Assembly (NCBI RefSeq): GCF_002368115.1
Contig: NZ_AP018316.1
Location: forward strand, 593,246 to 642,387
DNA from: Dolichospermum compactum NIES-806
GTDB taxonomy: Bacteria; Cyanobacteriota; Cyanobacteriia; Cyanobacteriales; Nostocaceae
DNA: 49,142 nucleotides
Direction: 5' to 3'
Below, in pieces: positions 31,218-40,966 of the stretch. The notes beneath the pieces are model-generated. The model made no database searches, was not told the DNA's origin, and was given only the letters and a program-made list of their open reading frames with translations. Positions within the stretch are counted from its first letter, which is position 1, and every line of letters begins with the position of its first letter. The position numbers were made by a program, and so were the translations under genes.

Positions 31218-31448
31218 ATGACCATTATTACAATAGATGATGAACTAATTAATGAAATTATCGCAGTCAGTCACTACGAAAACCCACAGGAAGCGGTCAT
31301 TAAAATATTATCCAATTACTTGCAGCAACAAAAAAAAGAACTGCCATTATTTGAGCGACTACGTTTTATAGACGACGAATCTGCCGAAGATGATATTGCA
31401 TCATTGTTTGAACGTGATAGAGACACAGGTAGGGATGTTGAACTATGA
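31218..31448 (+). CDS. vapB: VapB-type antitoxin
   Basis: 76 residues. The N-terminus ITIDDELINEIIAVSHYENPQEAVIKILSNYL has the ribbon-helix-helix-like pattern of VapB antitoxins of the short-chain type, and the acidic C-terminal DDESAEDDIASLFERDRDTGRD would wrap the toxin. It overlaps the downstream vapC by four bases (ATGA), so translation is coupled. An acidic tail and a basic N-terminus suggest DNA binding plus toxin inhibition with autoregulation, as is usual. Confidence 0.85.
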   Translation: MTIITIDDELINEIIAVSHYENPQEAVIKILSNYLQQQKKELPLFERLRFIDDESAEDDIASLFERDRDTGRDVEL

Positions 31449-31873
31449 CTTATTTAATTGACACCTGTGTAATGTCTGAGTTTGTTAAAAAAGCTCCCAA
31501 CCCCCAAGTTAGTCAATGGTTTAATCAGCAACCGATTGAACAACTATTTTTAAGTAGTATTACCATCGCTGAAATAAAAAAAGGGATTTATAAAATCCAA
31601 GACTCACAACCTGAACGATATCAAAAACTAAAAATATGGCTGCAAAAAGTAGAAACTGAATTTTCTTCTCATATTTTACCGCTAAACAATGATATTTTAG
31701 ATAATTGGGCGAAATTTTCTGCAAATGCCGAATTAAAAGGTAAAAAATTAGCCGTAATGGATAGCTTGATTGCTGCAACAGCATATCATCATAAATTGAC
31801 TTTAGTTACCCGCAATGTTGATGATTTTAAACTGACACCAGTTAAAATAATGAATCCCTACAGTCTTGTGTAA
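31445..31873 (+). CDS. vapC: VapC-type PIN toxin
   Basis: 142 residues. PIN-domain RNase with the acidic residues in place: Asp6 (YLIDTCVMSEF), Glu42 (TIAEIKKGI), Asp110 (AVMDSLIAATA) and the DDF near residue 127 (TRNVDDFKLT). These match the VapC four-acidic-residue active site, so it looks intact. It starts within the last codons of vapB and ends 3 bp before the hsdR start. The module therefore sits inside the broken type I RM locus and may have been kept for its own addictive effect. Confidence 0.92.
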   Translation: MTYLIDTCVMSEFVKKAPNPQVSQWFNQQPIEQLFLSSITIAEIKKGIYKIQDSQPERYQKLKIWLQKVETEFSSHILPLNNDILDNWAKFSANAELKGKKLAVMDSLIAATAYHHKLTLVTRNVDDFKLTPVKIMNPYSLV

Positions 31874-31876
31874 ATT

Positions 31877-34418
31877 ATGACTACCCAAACCGAAGCCCAA
31901 CTAGAAGCAGACTTAATTACCCAACTGCAAGGCATGAAATATGCCAGAGTCAAAATTAAAGACCAAGCGGCAATGTTAGCCAACCTCAAACAACAGCTAG
32001 AAATTCATAACGGTAACATCACCCTAACAAAAACAGAATTTGAACTCATTCTCAACCACTTAAATACAGGCACAGTTGTCGAACGTGCCAAAATATTACG
32101 GGATAAATACGCCTTAAAACGGGACGCAGAAAATGGCAAACCCGCCGAAACAATTTATATAAGTTTCTTAAATTGTGAAGAATGGTGTAGAAATGAATTT
32201 CAAGTTACTAACCAAATCACCATAGAAGGAAAACGCAAAAATCGCTATGATGTAACTATTTTAATCAACGGCTTACCATTAGTGCAAATAGAACTTAAAA
32301 AACGGGGTTCAGAATTAAAAGTTGCATTTCATCAAATTAACCGCTACCAACATGAATCCTATGACGCAGGTGCAGGACTATTTCAATATGTGCAGCTATT
32401 TATTATCAGCAACGGCGTAAATACAAAATACTTCGCCAACAATAAATCTCAATCATTCCAACAAACCTTTTATTGGACAGATCAAGAAAATAATCGTATA
32501 TCTGATTTGAGCGAATTTGCTGACACATTTCTCAGAACTTGTCATCTCGCCAAAATGATCACCCGTTACATTGTCATCACCGCCATTAATGTCCTCAAAG
32601 TCCTCCGTCCCTATCAAGTTTATGCAACGGAAGCATTAGTTGAACGAGTTAAAAATAGCAATAAAAACGCCTATATCTGGCACACCACAGGCTCAGGTAA
32701 AACCCTCACCTCCTTTAAAGCCAGTCAAATTATTACCAATTTACCCCAAGTCTATAAAGTTGTATTTGTAGTTGACCGTAAAGACCTAGATTACCAAACT
32801 GCCAAAGAATTTAATGAATTTGCCAAAGGTAGCGTAGACAGTACCACTAATACCAATAACCTAATTAAACAACTAAATGACGACACGACTACACTAATCG
32901 TTACCACTATTCAAAAATTGAATAATGCCATTATTAAAGAACGCTATCTTGAGAAAATAAAACATCTGCAAGAGCAAAAATTTGTATTTATTTTCGATGA
33001 ATGTCACCGCAGCCAATTTGGAGAAACCCATAGAAATATCAAAAAATTCTTTCAAAATGCTCAAATGTTCGGCTTTACAGGTACACCAATTCTCACAGAT
33101 AACGCCTTTGGAACTAGAGAACATCAACAAACAACCGCATCATTATTTGATGAATGTTTGCATAAATATGTAATCATTGATGCTATCAAAGATGAAAATG
33201 TTCTGCGCTTTGCGGTGGAATATGTGGGTAAAACTAAACAAGAAGAAGTACAGCCAAAAAAACGCCAGAAAAAAAGTGCTACTAATTTGGATATTGCCAT
33301 AGAAGAAATTGACACCAAGGAAGCACTAGAAAGCCCAATCCGACTTGCAAAAATAACTGACTATATCCTCACTCATCACGCCCAAAAAACTAAAGCCCCT
33401 GACTTTACCGCCATGTTTTGTGTGAGTAATATCGAAACACTGATTAAATACCCTATATGTTGATAAAAATCTCCAGTTTCACGGACTGATTCAAGCCTTT
33501 TCTCGCACTAATCGGATTCTCAACGATAAAAAATCTCAGGGCAATATTGTCTGTTTTCGGAATCTTAAAAAAGCCACTGATGAAGCGATCGCCCTATTCT
33601 CAAATAAGGATGCTCAAGACACAGTAATAGTCCAGCCTTATGAGGACTATGTAACCCAATTCAACCAAGCCGCCAGCGAGCTATTAGCCATCACTCCGAC
33701 GATCAAAAGTGTAGATACCTTACCCGATGAAGAAGCCCAATTAACCTTCGTTACTAAATTTCGGGAACTACTCCGCCTTAAAAATGTTCTGACTACCTTC
33801 GCTGACTTTGAAGAAACCGATCTAAGTCTGGCAGCGCAAAACTTTGAAGACTATAAAAGTAAATATCTCGATATCCATGAAAAAGTAAAAAGAGAACGCA
33901 CCAGCGAAAGAACTTCGATTCTTGATGATGTAGACTTTGAACTGAGTTTAATTCATCGAGATGAGATTAATGTGGCGTATATTCTCGATTTGTTGAGAAG
34001 GATGAGCAAAACAGATCCAGCCGCAACTCAAAAACTCCAAAAAGAAATCCTTGATATTATGGCAGGTGAAGTCCAATTACGCAACAAACGCGCCTTAATT
34101 GAAGTATTCATCGCCAATAATTTGTCGCAACTCCAGCCCGATGAAAATGTGATGAATGCCTTTGAAGAATACTGGATAACCGAAAAAGCAAAAGCCTTTA
34201 CCGAACTTTGTACCACCGAAAATATTGAACATGAAGAGTTATTAAAAATCATCAATAACTATGCCTTTGCTAACCGTTTACCAAGAGAACAAGAAATAGT
34301 CAGTTCACTAAATTTTAAGCCCAAAATTTTAGAACGGAAAAAAACTATTGAGCGCGTTTCCGAAAAAATCCAGTTATTTATTGATACATTTATCGAAGGT
34401 ATGGGTGGAACTGTTTAG
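31877..34418 (+). pseudogene. hsdR: Type I restriction subunit HsdR with internal deletion
   Basis: The first frame (31,877-33,463) gives 528 residues: an N-terminal nuclease region including VQIELKKRG; the helicase Walker A TTGSGKT (about 271-277); DECHRS (about 375-380); and FTGTP. It stops at SNIETLIKYPIC. A second frame, from NTLYVDKNL at 33,447 to 34,418 (322 residues), continues QAFSRTNRI and the C-terminal HsdR domain. Aligned with known HsdR organisation, roughly 130 residues including helicase motif V are missing, with a shared AATAC at the join. The frame also shifts. The motor cannot work. Confidence 0.9.
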
Positions 34419-34586
34419 ATTTTGAGATTCTCTACCTTTTAGAGGATGTTTGTGGAAGTGACAGTATTAATTCATTCCATAAACTTGAAGTAAAATTTCC
34501 CCCTTGAGTGCGATCTCTTTTGACTCTGCGCTCCTACATCATGACTCCTGCTATATCATCAGTAATATTGTTATCAATTCCCAATT

Positions 34587-35303
34587 ATGGAACAATCTAA
34601 CCAGAAACCAGGGAAAACATCCCGACGTGGGTTTCTCGGACAAGCATTCACCGCAGCCGGGGCGGCTATTACTGTTCCTGCATTGCTGACTCAAGAAAGT
34701 GCAGCCAAAGAAACTACTCTAGGAGGCAACGGCGAGATGAATATAACACTCAATGTTAATGGTGAGCAACGCCCCCTCAGTATTGAGCCGCGTGTGACTC
34801 TCCTGGATGCCCTGCGGGAACGTTTAGGATTAGTTGGTAGTAAAAAAGGCTGTGATCATGGACAGTGCGGCGCGTGTACTGTGCTGATTGATGGTGAACG
34901 AGTATATTCTTGTCTTTCTTTGGCAGTCATGCAGGAAGGCAAAAAAATTGTCACCATTGAAGGACTAGCCAGCGGTGATAGTCTCCACCCCATGCAAATA
35001 GCCTTTATTGACAACGATGGCTTTCAGTGTGGTTACTGTACACCAGGGCAAATTTGCGCCTCTGTGGCACTACTGGAGGAAGTTAAACGCGGTTGTGCTA
35101 GTGCAGTCACCTCCGATTTACAAGCTCCTCCCCAATTAGCTCAACTTTCGACAGCGGAAATTAAAGAACGATTAAGTGGGAATCTTTGTCGGTGCAGTGC
35201 TTATAACGGAATTGTTGCCGCAGTTCAACAAGCAATTGGACAAAAACCTCCTTCGCCAATGGCAAATATCATTACCAGTGAATCCCAGGGAGTACCAGTA
35301 TAA
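34587..35303 (+). CDS. paoA: Aldehyde oxidoreductase, [2Fe-2S] subunit (PaoA-like), Tat-exported
   Basis: 238 residues. A twin-arginine signal SRRGFLGQAF (about 12-21) and Ala-rich hydrophobic stretch export the folded complex. The plant-type cluster cysteines GCDHGQCGAC (C89, C94, C97) and VYSC (C109) are present. The second cluster has CGYC (about 154-157) and CRC (about 207-209) motifs. The subunit relays electrons from molybdenum to FAD in xanthine-oxidase family enzymes. The stop TAA shares its final A with the next ATG. First gene of a five-gene unit. Confidence 0.92.
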   Translation: MEQSNQKPGKTSRRGFLGQAFTAAGAAITVPALLTQESAAKETTLGGNGEMNITLNVNGEQRPLSIEPRVTLLDALRERLGLVGSKKGCDHGQCGACTVLIDGERVYSCLSLAVMQEGKKIVTIEGLASGDSLHPMQIAFIDNDGFQCGYCTPGQICASVALLEEVKRGCASAVTSDLQAPPQLAQLSTAEIKERLSGNLCRCSAYNGIVAAVQQAIGQKPPSPMANIITSESQGVPV

Positions 35304-36298
35304 TGAATAACTTTACTTATATTCGCGCTACCACGGTAAAAGATGCCGTCAACCGAGCCGTTGCTGACCAAAATGCTATGTTTATTGGTGGCGGTACAAA
35401 TTTAGTTGATCGTCTCAAAGCCTTTGTGGACGAGCCATCACAACTAATTGACATCTCCCGCCTACAGATGCAGAAGATCGAAAAAATGGCTAATGGTAGT
35501 CTGCGGTTAGGGGCGTTGGTGACAAATACGGCTGTAGCTGATCATACTGATATTCGCCGTGATTACCCGATGTTAACTAGGGCAATTCTGTCTGGTGCAT
35601 CTCAACAAATTCGCAATATGGCCACAGTCGGTGGTAATCTCTTACAAAAAACTCGTTGCCCTTATTATTACGATACTGCTTTTGCTTGTAATAAACGTGA
35701 GCCAGGAACTGGATGCCCAGCAGCAACGGGGATAAATCGAATGCACGCAATACTCGCTGCAAGTGATCAATGTGTCGCAGTTCATCCTTCTGATATGTGT
35801 GTGGCATTGGCGGCTTTAGATGCGGTGGTAGAAGTGGAAGGACATCAAGGTAAAAGACAAATTCCCTTTGGAGATTTCCATCGCTTGCCAGGAAATACAC
35901 CAGAAAAAGATAGTAATTTACAGCCAGGAGAATTAATTACTTCTGTGATTTTACCACCTTTAGCTTTTGCGAAATCAGGAGTTTATTTAAAACTGCGCGA
36001 TCGCACTTCCTATTCTTTTGCTTTAATATCTGTAGCGGCTGCTTTACAAATTGCTGGAGACAAAATCAAAGATGCTCGTTTAGCAATGGGTGGAGTCGCC
36101 CATAAACCTTGGCAAGCAGTAGAAGCAGAAAAGTTTTTAATTGGTAAAACCGCAGATATTTCCACATTTAGCCAAGCGGCAAATATCGCTTTACAGGGAG
36201 CAAAACCTTTAGCTCATAACGGTTATAAAATTGAACTAACAAAACGGGCAATTCGTCGCGCTCTCACGGTTTCGGCTCAAGGAGGAGGTATAGCATGA
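35303..36298 (+). CDS. paoB: Aldehyde oxidoreductase, FAD subunit (PaoB-like)
   Basis: 331 residues. FAD-binding motifs AMFIGGGTNLVDRLK (about 32-46) and ATVGGNLLQKTRC (about 108-120) are typical of the CO dehydrogenase flavoprotein family. The insert RCPYYYDTAFACNKREPGTG followed by CPAATG, plus DQC downstream, supplies the extra cysteines seen in PaoB-type subunits that bind a [4Fe-4S] cluster. This separates the enzyme from ordinary xanthine dehydrogenases. It overlaps paoC by four bases (ATGA). Confidence 0.92.
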   Translation: MNNFTYIRATTVKDAVNRAVADQNAMFIGGGTNLVDRLKAFVDEPSQLIDISRLQMQKIEKMANGSLRLGALVTNTAVADHTDIRRDYPMLTRAILSGASQQIRNMATVGGNLLQKTRCPYYYDTAFACNKREPGTGCPAATGINRMHAILAASDQCVAVHPSDMCVALAALDAVVEVEGHQGKRQIPFGDFHRLPGNTPEKDSNLQPGELITSVILPPLAFAKSGVYLKLRDRTSYSFALISVAAALQIAGDKIKDARLAMGGVAHKPWQAVEAEKFLIGKTADISTFSQAANIALQGAKPLAHNGYKIELTKRAIRRALTVSAQGGGIA

Positions 36299-38424
36299 AT
36301 AAAATAACTACAACCAATATTAATCGTAAAGATGGACAGGCAAAAGTAACAGGTACAGCCACCTATGCCGCCGAACATCAAATACCAAATTTAGTTCATG
36401 GTTATTTAATAACTGCTAGTATTGCCAGTGGAAAAATAAAAAGTGTCAACACCCAAACAGCAGAAAAATATCCCGGTGTAATTGCCATTTTCACCCATAA
36501 AAATGCCCCCAAAATTTCTAAGCCTAGCAATAATTTTGTCAATTCTAAAATTTACGAAGCGCGACTACCTTTAGCCGATGACACAATTCATTATGCCGGG
36601 CAAATTATCGGTTTAGTAGTAGCAGAAACCTTTGAACAAGCAAAGGCAGCATCACATTTAGTTAAAGTTGAATATACTAGCCAAAAACCAATTTTAGATG
36701 CCCAAAAAGTTACCTTAAAAAATGCTCCCTCCATGTTTGGGGAAGACTTGAAATTTGCCAAGGGTAGTTTTGCTACTGGTAATTCAACGGATGCAATGGC
36801 AGGTGCAGCAGCGAAAATTACCGCTACCTACAAAACAGCGACGGAACTCCACGCACCCATGGAACCTCATGCCATTATCGCCCAGTGGCAAAATTCCAAC
36901 TCGCTGACAGTCTATGAACCGACTCAATGGGTAGGAGGTAGCCAACGCACATATTCAGAATTATTTGGACTTGCACCAGAACAGGTAAGAATTATTACGC
37001 CGTTTTTAGGTGGGGGATTTGGTTCTAAAGCCTTTCCCTGGCCACACGCTATTCTCTGTGCCGCAGCAGCGCGAAAACTTCAGCGTCCGCTGAAAGTGGT
37101 TCTCAGTCGGCGACAAATGACAGCAAATGCGGGACACCGTTCGCAAACTGAGCAAACTATTAGTTTAGCTGCTAAAACTGATGGTAGTTTGCAGGGAATT
37201 GAACATACAGCAAAATCTTATACTTCCCCTGTAGATGTTTTTGCTGAACCATGTACAGGTATTACCCCGGCAATGTATGCTACTCCGAATCTGCGAACAT
37301 CCCAACAAATGGGAGTCATGAATATTGGTACACCTACCTTTATGCGAGCGCCTGGGGAAAATCCCGGTTTGTATGCTTTAGAGTCCGCAATGGATGAATT
37401 AGCCTGGGAATTGGGCATAGACCCCGTAGAATTACGGTTAAAGAACGAAACAAAGGAACATCAAAGCCGGGGTTTACCTTTCTCTGCGAAACATTTTGCG
37501 GAATGCTTGCAGGTGGGTGCAAAACAATTTGGTTGGGAAAATCGAACTCAAAAACCCCGTTCTTTATCCCGCGACGGTAAACTCATCGGCTGGGGTATGG
37601 CTGCTTCCACTTTTCCCGGTTTAAGAAGTTCAGCTTCAGTCAAAGTCCGATTATTAGCAGATGGTACGGCTCATGTTCTCACCAGTGGTAATGATATGGG
37701 TACGGGTGCTTATACCATTGTTGCCAGTACGGCGGCCAATGCTTTAGGGCTACCAGTGGAAAAGGTGCGGGTGGAATTGGGTGATTCTTTATTCCCTAAC
37801 GGTGGTCTTGCTGGTGGTTCGCAAATGACGGCAAGTCTTGTACCAGCAGTGATGACGGCCTGTGAGGAGGTGCTGAAAACTGCCCAAGCGAAAACTGCCC
37901 AAGAGGCGTTTACAAGTCTGCGTCAGTCCCAACGGGCTGCTTTTGAAGCGACGGGTTCTTCTGCACCAGGTGAGGAAGCTAAAAAATGGGCTTTCCAGTC
38001 CTGGGGCGCACATTTTTGCGAAATCAGCCTAGATGAAGAAATCGGCCGCTTACAGGTGACGCGGTGGGTGTCTGTGATGAATATTGGCAAGGTGATGAAT
38101 GCTAAAACTGCCGCTTCTCAAGTGCGAGGGGCTGTAATTATGGGGATTGGTCACGCTTTAATGGAGGATTGCCAGTTTGATCCGAATATCGGTTATCCGG
38201 TGGTTTATGATTTGGCTACCTATCATTACCCAACTCATGCAGATATTCCCCGCATTGAAGTTTCTTTTGTGGGTGAACCTGATCTGAATTTTAATTCTGC
38301 TGGGGTGCGTGGTGTGGGTGAAATCGGGATTACAGGTGTTTCACCAGCGATCGCTAATGCTGTTTATCATGCTACGGGTAAACGGATTCGTGAGTTACCA
38401 ATTACGCCGGATAAGTTAATTTAG
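36295..38424 (+). CDS. paoC: Aldehyde oxidoreductase, molybdopterin subunit (PaoC-like)
   Basis: 709 residues, full length. N-terminal DGQAKVTGTATYAAE and the DDTIHYAGQIIGLVVAETFEQAK substrate-domain pattern start the family fold. LGGGFGSKAFPWPHA (about 240-254) is the molybdopterin-cytosine-dinucleotide-binding loop. FMRAPGENPG is the active-site loop. RGVGEIG near the C-terminus carries the catalytic glutamate at about residue 676. It oxidises aldehydes, probably aromatic or other toxic ones, to acids in the periplasm, by analogy with E. coli PaoABC; the true substrate is not known. No Tat signal of its own; it would be carried out with PaoA. Confidence 0.93.
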   Translation: MNKITTTNINRKDGQAKVTGTATYAAEHQIPNLVHGYLITASIASGKIKSVNTQTAEKYPGVIAIFTHKNAPKISKPSNNFVNSKIYEARLPLADDTIHYAGQIIGLVVAETFEQAKAASHLVKVEYTSQKPILDAQKVTLKNAPSMFGEDLKFAKGSFATGNSTDAMAGAAAKITATYKTATELHAPMEPHAIIAQWQNSNSLTVYEPTQWVGGSQRTYSELFGLAPEQVRIITPFLGGGFGSKAFPWPHAILCAAAARKLQRPLKVVLSRRQMTANAGHRSQTEQTISLAAKTDGSLQGIEHTAKSYTSPVDVFAEPCTGITPAMYATPNLRTSQQMGVMNIGTPTFMRAPGENPGLYALESAMDELAWELGIDPVELRLKNETKEHQSRGLPFSAKHFAECLQVGAKQFGWENRTQKPRSLSRDGKLIGWGMAASTFPGLRSSASVKVRLLADGTAHVLTSGNDMGTGAYTIVASTAANALGLPVEKVRVELGDSLFPNGGLAGGSQMTASLVPAVMTACEEVLKTAQAKTAQEAFTSLRQSQRAAFEATGSSAPGEEAKKWAFQSWGAHFCEISLDEEIGRLQVTRWVSVMNIGKVMNAKTAASQVRGAVIMGIGHALMEDCQFDPNIGYPVVYDLATYHYPTHADIPRIEVSFVGEPDLNFNSAGVRGVGEIGITGVSPAIANAVYHATGKRIRELPITPDKLI

Positions 38425-38538
38425 CTGTGTGTTTTGCCTCTGTGTGGGAATCAATTTCTTTTTTTCTCACGCAGAGGCGCAGAGTCGCAGAGAGAGCTTT
38501 AGGATTTTTGTTTGATTTGTGGTTTTGAGGATGGGGTG

Positions 38539-38609
38539 ATTACGAAGGTCAACTAGGCTTTTACAAGCCCTCACTTACCCGAAGGGAAGTGATGGGTGGT
38601 TGACGTAAT
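38539..38609. repeat. Large imperfect inverted repeat between paoC and xdhC
   Basis: The outer arms ATTAC and GTCAAC pair with GTTGAC and GTAAT. The inner arms CCC-T-CACTT-CCC pair around GAA with GGG-AAGTG-A-GGG, with single bulges. An unpaired 14-base segment lies on the left side. It has no T-tract. It could be a dispersed repeat or a processing or attenuation element between paoC and the maturation genes. Confidence 0.5.
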
Positions 38610-38648
38610 TTATTAAACCAGTTTCCCAAATGAGGATACTGCAAAAAT

Positions 38649-39800
38649 ATGAAAGAGATAAATTCTATTATTACAGCATTTTTAGACAGTCAAGACAATA
38701 GTGAACCAGTTTTTCTCGCAACTGTTGTCAATGTTCAAGGTTCTAGCTATCGTCAACCGGGAGCGCGAATGTTGATCACGTCAACAGGTAAAATGGTGGG
38801 AACTATCAGTGGTGGTTGTCTGGAAAATGATGTATTTCAACATACTCGCTTAATCACAGATGGTCAGCCAAAACTGGTTACTTATGACACCAATGCTGAT
38901 GAAGATATTATTTGGGGATTTGGTTTGGGTTGTAATGGTGTGGTAGATGTTTTGATTGAGTGTCTTTATCAAGATGATTCACTTAATCCATTAACTTTTA
39001 TTCATCAATGTTTTAACAATCAAAAACCAGGAATTATTGCCACTATTTTTAGTGTTGAGGGTACTATTAATGTCCAGTTAGGAGCGCGATTAATTCTCAA
39101 TTCTGACGGGAATATAAATACTAACATTGCTGAATCTAGTTTAACTCAATCCTTAATTAAAGATGCTAAATCGGCATTAAAAAATCAATATTCAAGTTTT
39201 CATAAATATCAACTTTTATCAGGTGAAGTTAATGTTTTTATTGAATTCATTCAGCCTCCCCCACACCTAATTATTTTTGGTGCAGGTCGTGATGCTGTAC
39301 CAGTTGTAGAGTTTGCTAAAGCTTTGGGTTGGCAAGTTACTATTATTGATTGTCGTGCTATTGAAGCAACTAAAGAACGTTTTATGATGGCTAATAACGT
39401 GATTCTAACTCATCGGGAAATTGTTCATCAACATATATCTATCAAAGAAAATACTATTGCTGTGGTCATGAATCATAATTATTTTGATGATTTAGAAATT
39501 TTGAAATTGCTAATACCATCTAATTTGAAATATTTAGGTTGTTTAGGATCAAAACAGCGAACTGCAAGATTATTAAATGATTTACTAACTGAAGGAATAG
39601 AACAAACACCAGAACTATTACAAAAGTTATATACTCCTGTGGGTTTAGATATTGGTGCAGATACACCAGAAACAATAGCATTATCTATAATTACAGAAAT
39701 TCAAGCTATACTTAAAAGTCGTAATGGTGGTTTTTTAAAAGATCGCAATGAACCAATTTACTCTCGAAATCAGATGCAAGAAATTAAAATTGAACAATGA
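38649..39800 (+). CDS. xdhC: XdhC/CoxI family maturation factor (PaoD-like)
   Basis: 383 residues. N-terminal CoxI/XdhC domain with VFLATVVNVQGSSYRQPGARMLI and GTISGGCLENDVF (about 22-65), then the C-terminal Rossmann-type domain beginning HLIIFGAGRDAVPVVEFAKALG (about 209-230) and ending with GLDIGADTPETIALSI. XdhC proteins bind and sulfurate the molybdenum cofactor and insert it into the apo-enzyme; PaoD does this for PaoABC. It overlaps mocA by four bases (ATGA), so cofactor maturation genes are coupled. The 224-bp gap from paoC holds a large imperfect hairpin. Confidence 0.93.
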   Translation: MKEINSIITAFLDSQDNSEPVFLATVVNVQGSSYRQPGARMLITSTGKMVGTISGGCLENDVFQHTRLITDGQPKLVTYDTNADEDIIWGFGLGCNGVVDVLIECLYQDDSLNPLTFIHQCFNNQKPGIIATIFSVEGTINVQLGARLILNSDGNINTNIAESSLTQSLIKDAKSALKNQYSSFHKYQLLSGEVNVFIEFIQPPPHLIIFGAGRDAVPVVEFAKALGWQVTIIDCRAIEATKERFMMANNVILTHREIVHQHISIKENTIAVVMNHNYFDDLEILKLLIPSNLKYLGCLGSKQRTARLLNDLLTEGIEQTPELLQKLYTPVGLDIGADTPETIALSIITEIQAILKSRNGGFLKDRNEPIYSRNQMQEIKIEQ

Positions 39801-40426
39801 CTAAATCAAATATTGCTATAATTATTCTAGCCGCAGGGGCATCAACTCGCATGGGTAGACCGAAACAACTCTTACCCTATCAAGGAATTAGCTTACTAAG
39901 GCATACAATTGAAAATGCAGTTGCTTCGGTGTGCAAACCTATAGTAGTAGTATTGGGATCAAATGCAGAAAATATCCGTTCTCAAATTAGCGAATCTGAT
40001 ATTAAAATAGTTGAAAATCCAGATTGGCATTTAGGAATGAGTTCTTCAATTCGTCGAGGAATTTCATCAATTATCACTGATTATCAAAATATAAATGCAG
40101 TAGTTATTACTGTTTGTGACCAGCCGTTTCTTTCGGCTGAAATTATCAATAATTTAGTCTCAAAATACCATAATACAAAGAAACCTATTATTGCTTGTGA
40201 ATATGCAAATACATTAGGTGTACCCGTTTTATTTAATCAGAGTTTTTTCTCAAAATTAGCAAATTTAACTGAAGATGTAGGCGCGAAGAAATTAATTAAA
40301 AACCACTATCACGAAGTTTTTAGTATTCCCTTTCCTTTGGGGGCAATTGATATTGATACACCTAATGATTATCAACAAATTGAGCATAATTCATGCCTAC
40401 ATCACCCGCAAACCCAAAATCATTAA
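39797..40426 (+). CDS. mocA: Molybdenum cofactor cytidylyltransferase, MocA-like
   Basis: 209 residues. An NTP-transferase fold opening with IIILAAGASTRMGRPKQLLP (about 8-27), then NPDWHLGMSSSIRRGI, the VVITVCDQPFLS metal site (about 105-116), GVPVLFN, and the closing DIDTPNDYQQI. This matches MocA/MobA-like enzymes; MocA adds CMP to molybdopterin to make the cytosine dinucleotide used by PaoABC. The last 30 bp overlap the end of the convergent GNAT gene. GTP rather than CTP specificity cannot be excluded from sequence alone, but context favours CTP. Confidence 0.88.
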   Translation: MTKSNIAIIILAAGASTRMGRPKQLLPYQGISLLRHTIENAVASVCKPIVVVLGSNAENIRSQISESDIKIVENPDWHLGMSSSIRRGISSIITDYQNINAVVITVCDQPFLSAEIINNLVSKYHNTKKPIIACEYANTLGVPVLFNQSFFSKLANLTEDVGAKKLIKNHYHEVFSIPFPLGAIDIDTPNDYQQIEHNSCLHHPQTQNH

Positions 40427-40888
40427 ATCCCGTTCCACTCCGTCTAAATCAGCAATTTTCGGTAAATTTCCCCAAGCTTGAAAACCAAACCAAGCAAATA
40501 ACTTTAAACTGGGTTGATTGTGCGCGAAAATAAAACTCACTAAAGTCTTTAAACCTAAGTTAGGACTTTCCTGAATGGCTTTTTCTAAAAGTTGTTTTCC
40601 TAAACCACGTCCTTGAAAATCTGGGGAAATATAAATACTAATTTCCGCTGTGGCATAGTAAGCTGGTCTACCGTAGAATGATTGAAAACTCAACCATCCA
40701 GCAATTACACCCTCCGTTTCCATTACCCACAGGGGAAACTTAGAGGGGACTCGTCCTTGAAACCAAGCCAAACGACTTTCCACAGACACAGGTTCTAAAT
40801 CAGCAGTAGCCATGCGGCTAGGAACAGCAGCGTTGTAAATGGCGACAATGGCGGGTAAATCAGATTCTAGGGCATGGCGGATCATCAT
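40397..40888 (-). CDS. GNAT acetyltransferase, PAT/Bar-like
   Basis: 163 residues. GNAT fold of the phosphinothricin / methionine-sulfoximine acetyltransferase type: MIRHALESDLPAIVAIYNAAV at the start, GWLSFQSFYGRPAYYATAEISIYI in the middle, and the acetyl-CoA loop SPDFQGRGLGKQLLEKAI (about 88-105). Homologues acetylate glutamate analogues or methionine sulfoximine; the substrate here is not known. Start ATG 40888, with another in-frame ATG three bases in. It converges on mocA and its 3' end overlaps that gene by 30 bp. Confidence 0.9.
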   Translation of the reverse strand: MMIRHALESDLPAIVAIYNAAVPSRMATADLEPVSVESRLAWFQGRVPSKFPLWVMETEGVIAGWLSFQSFYGRPAYYATAEISIYISPDFQGRGLGKQLLEKAIQESPNLGLKTLVSFIFAHNQPSLKLFAWFGFQAWGNLPKIADLDGVERDLMILGLRVM

Positions 40889-40966
40889 TGCGGCTATTTG
40901 GGCAAAATTCTTGATAAAATCTTTCCAAATAATACAGCGTTAAGAGGCCATTTATTCGATAATTTT

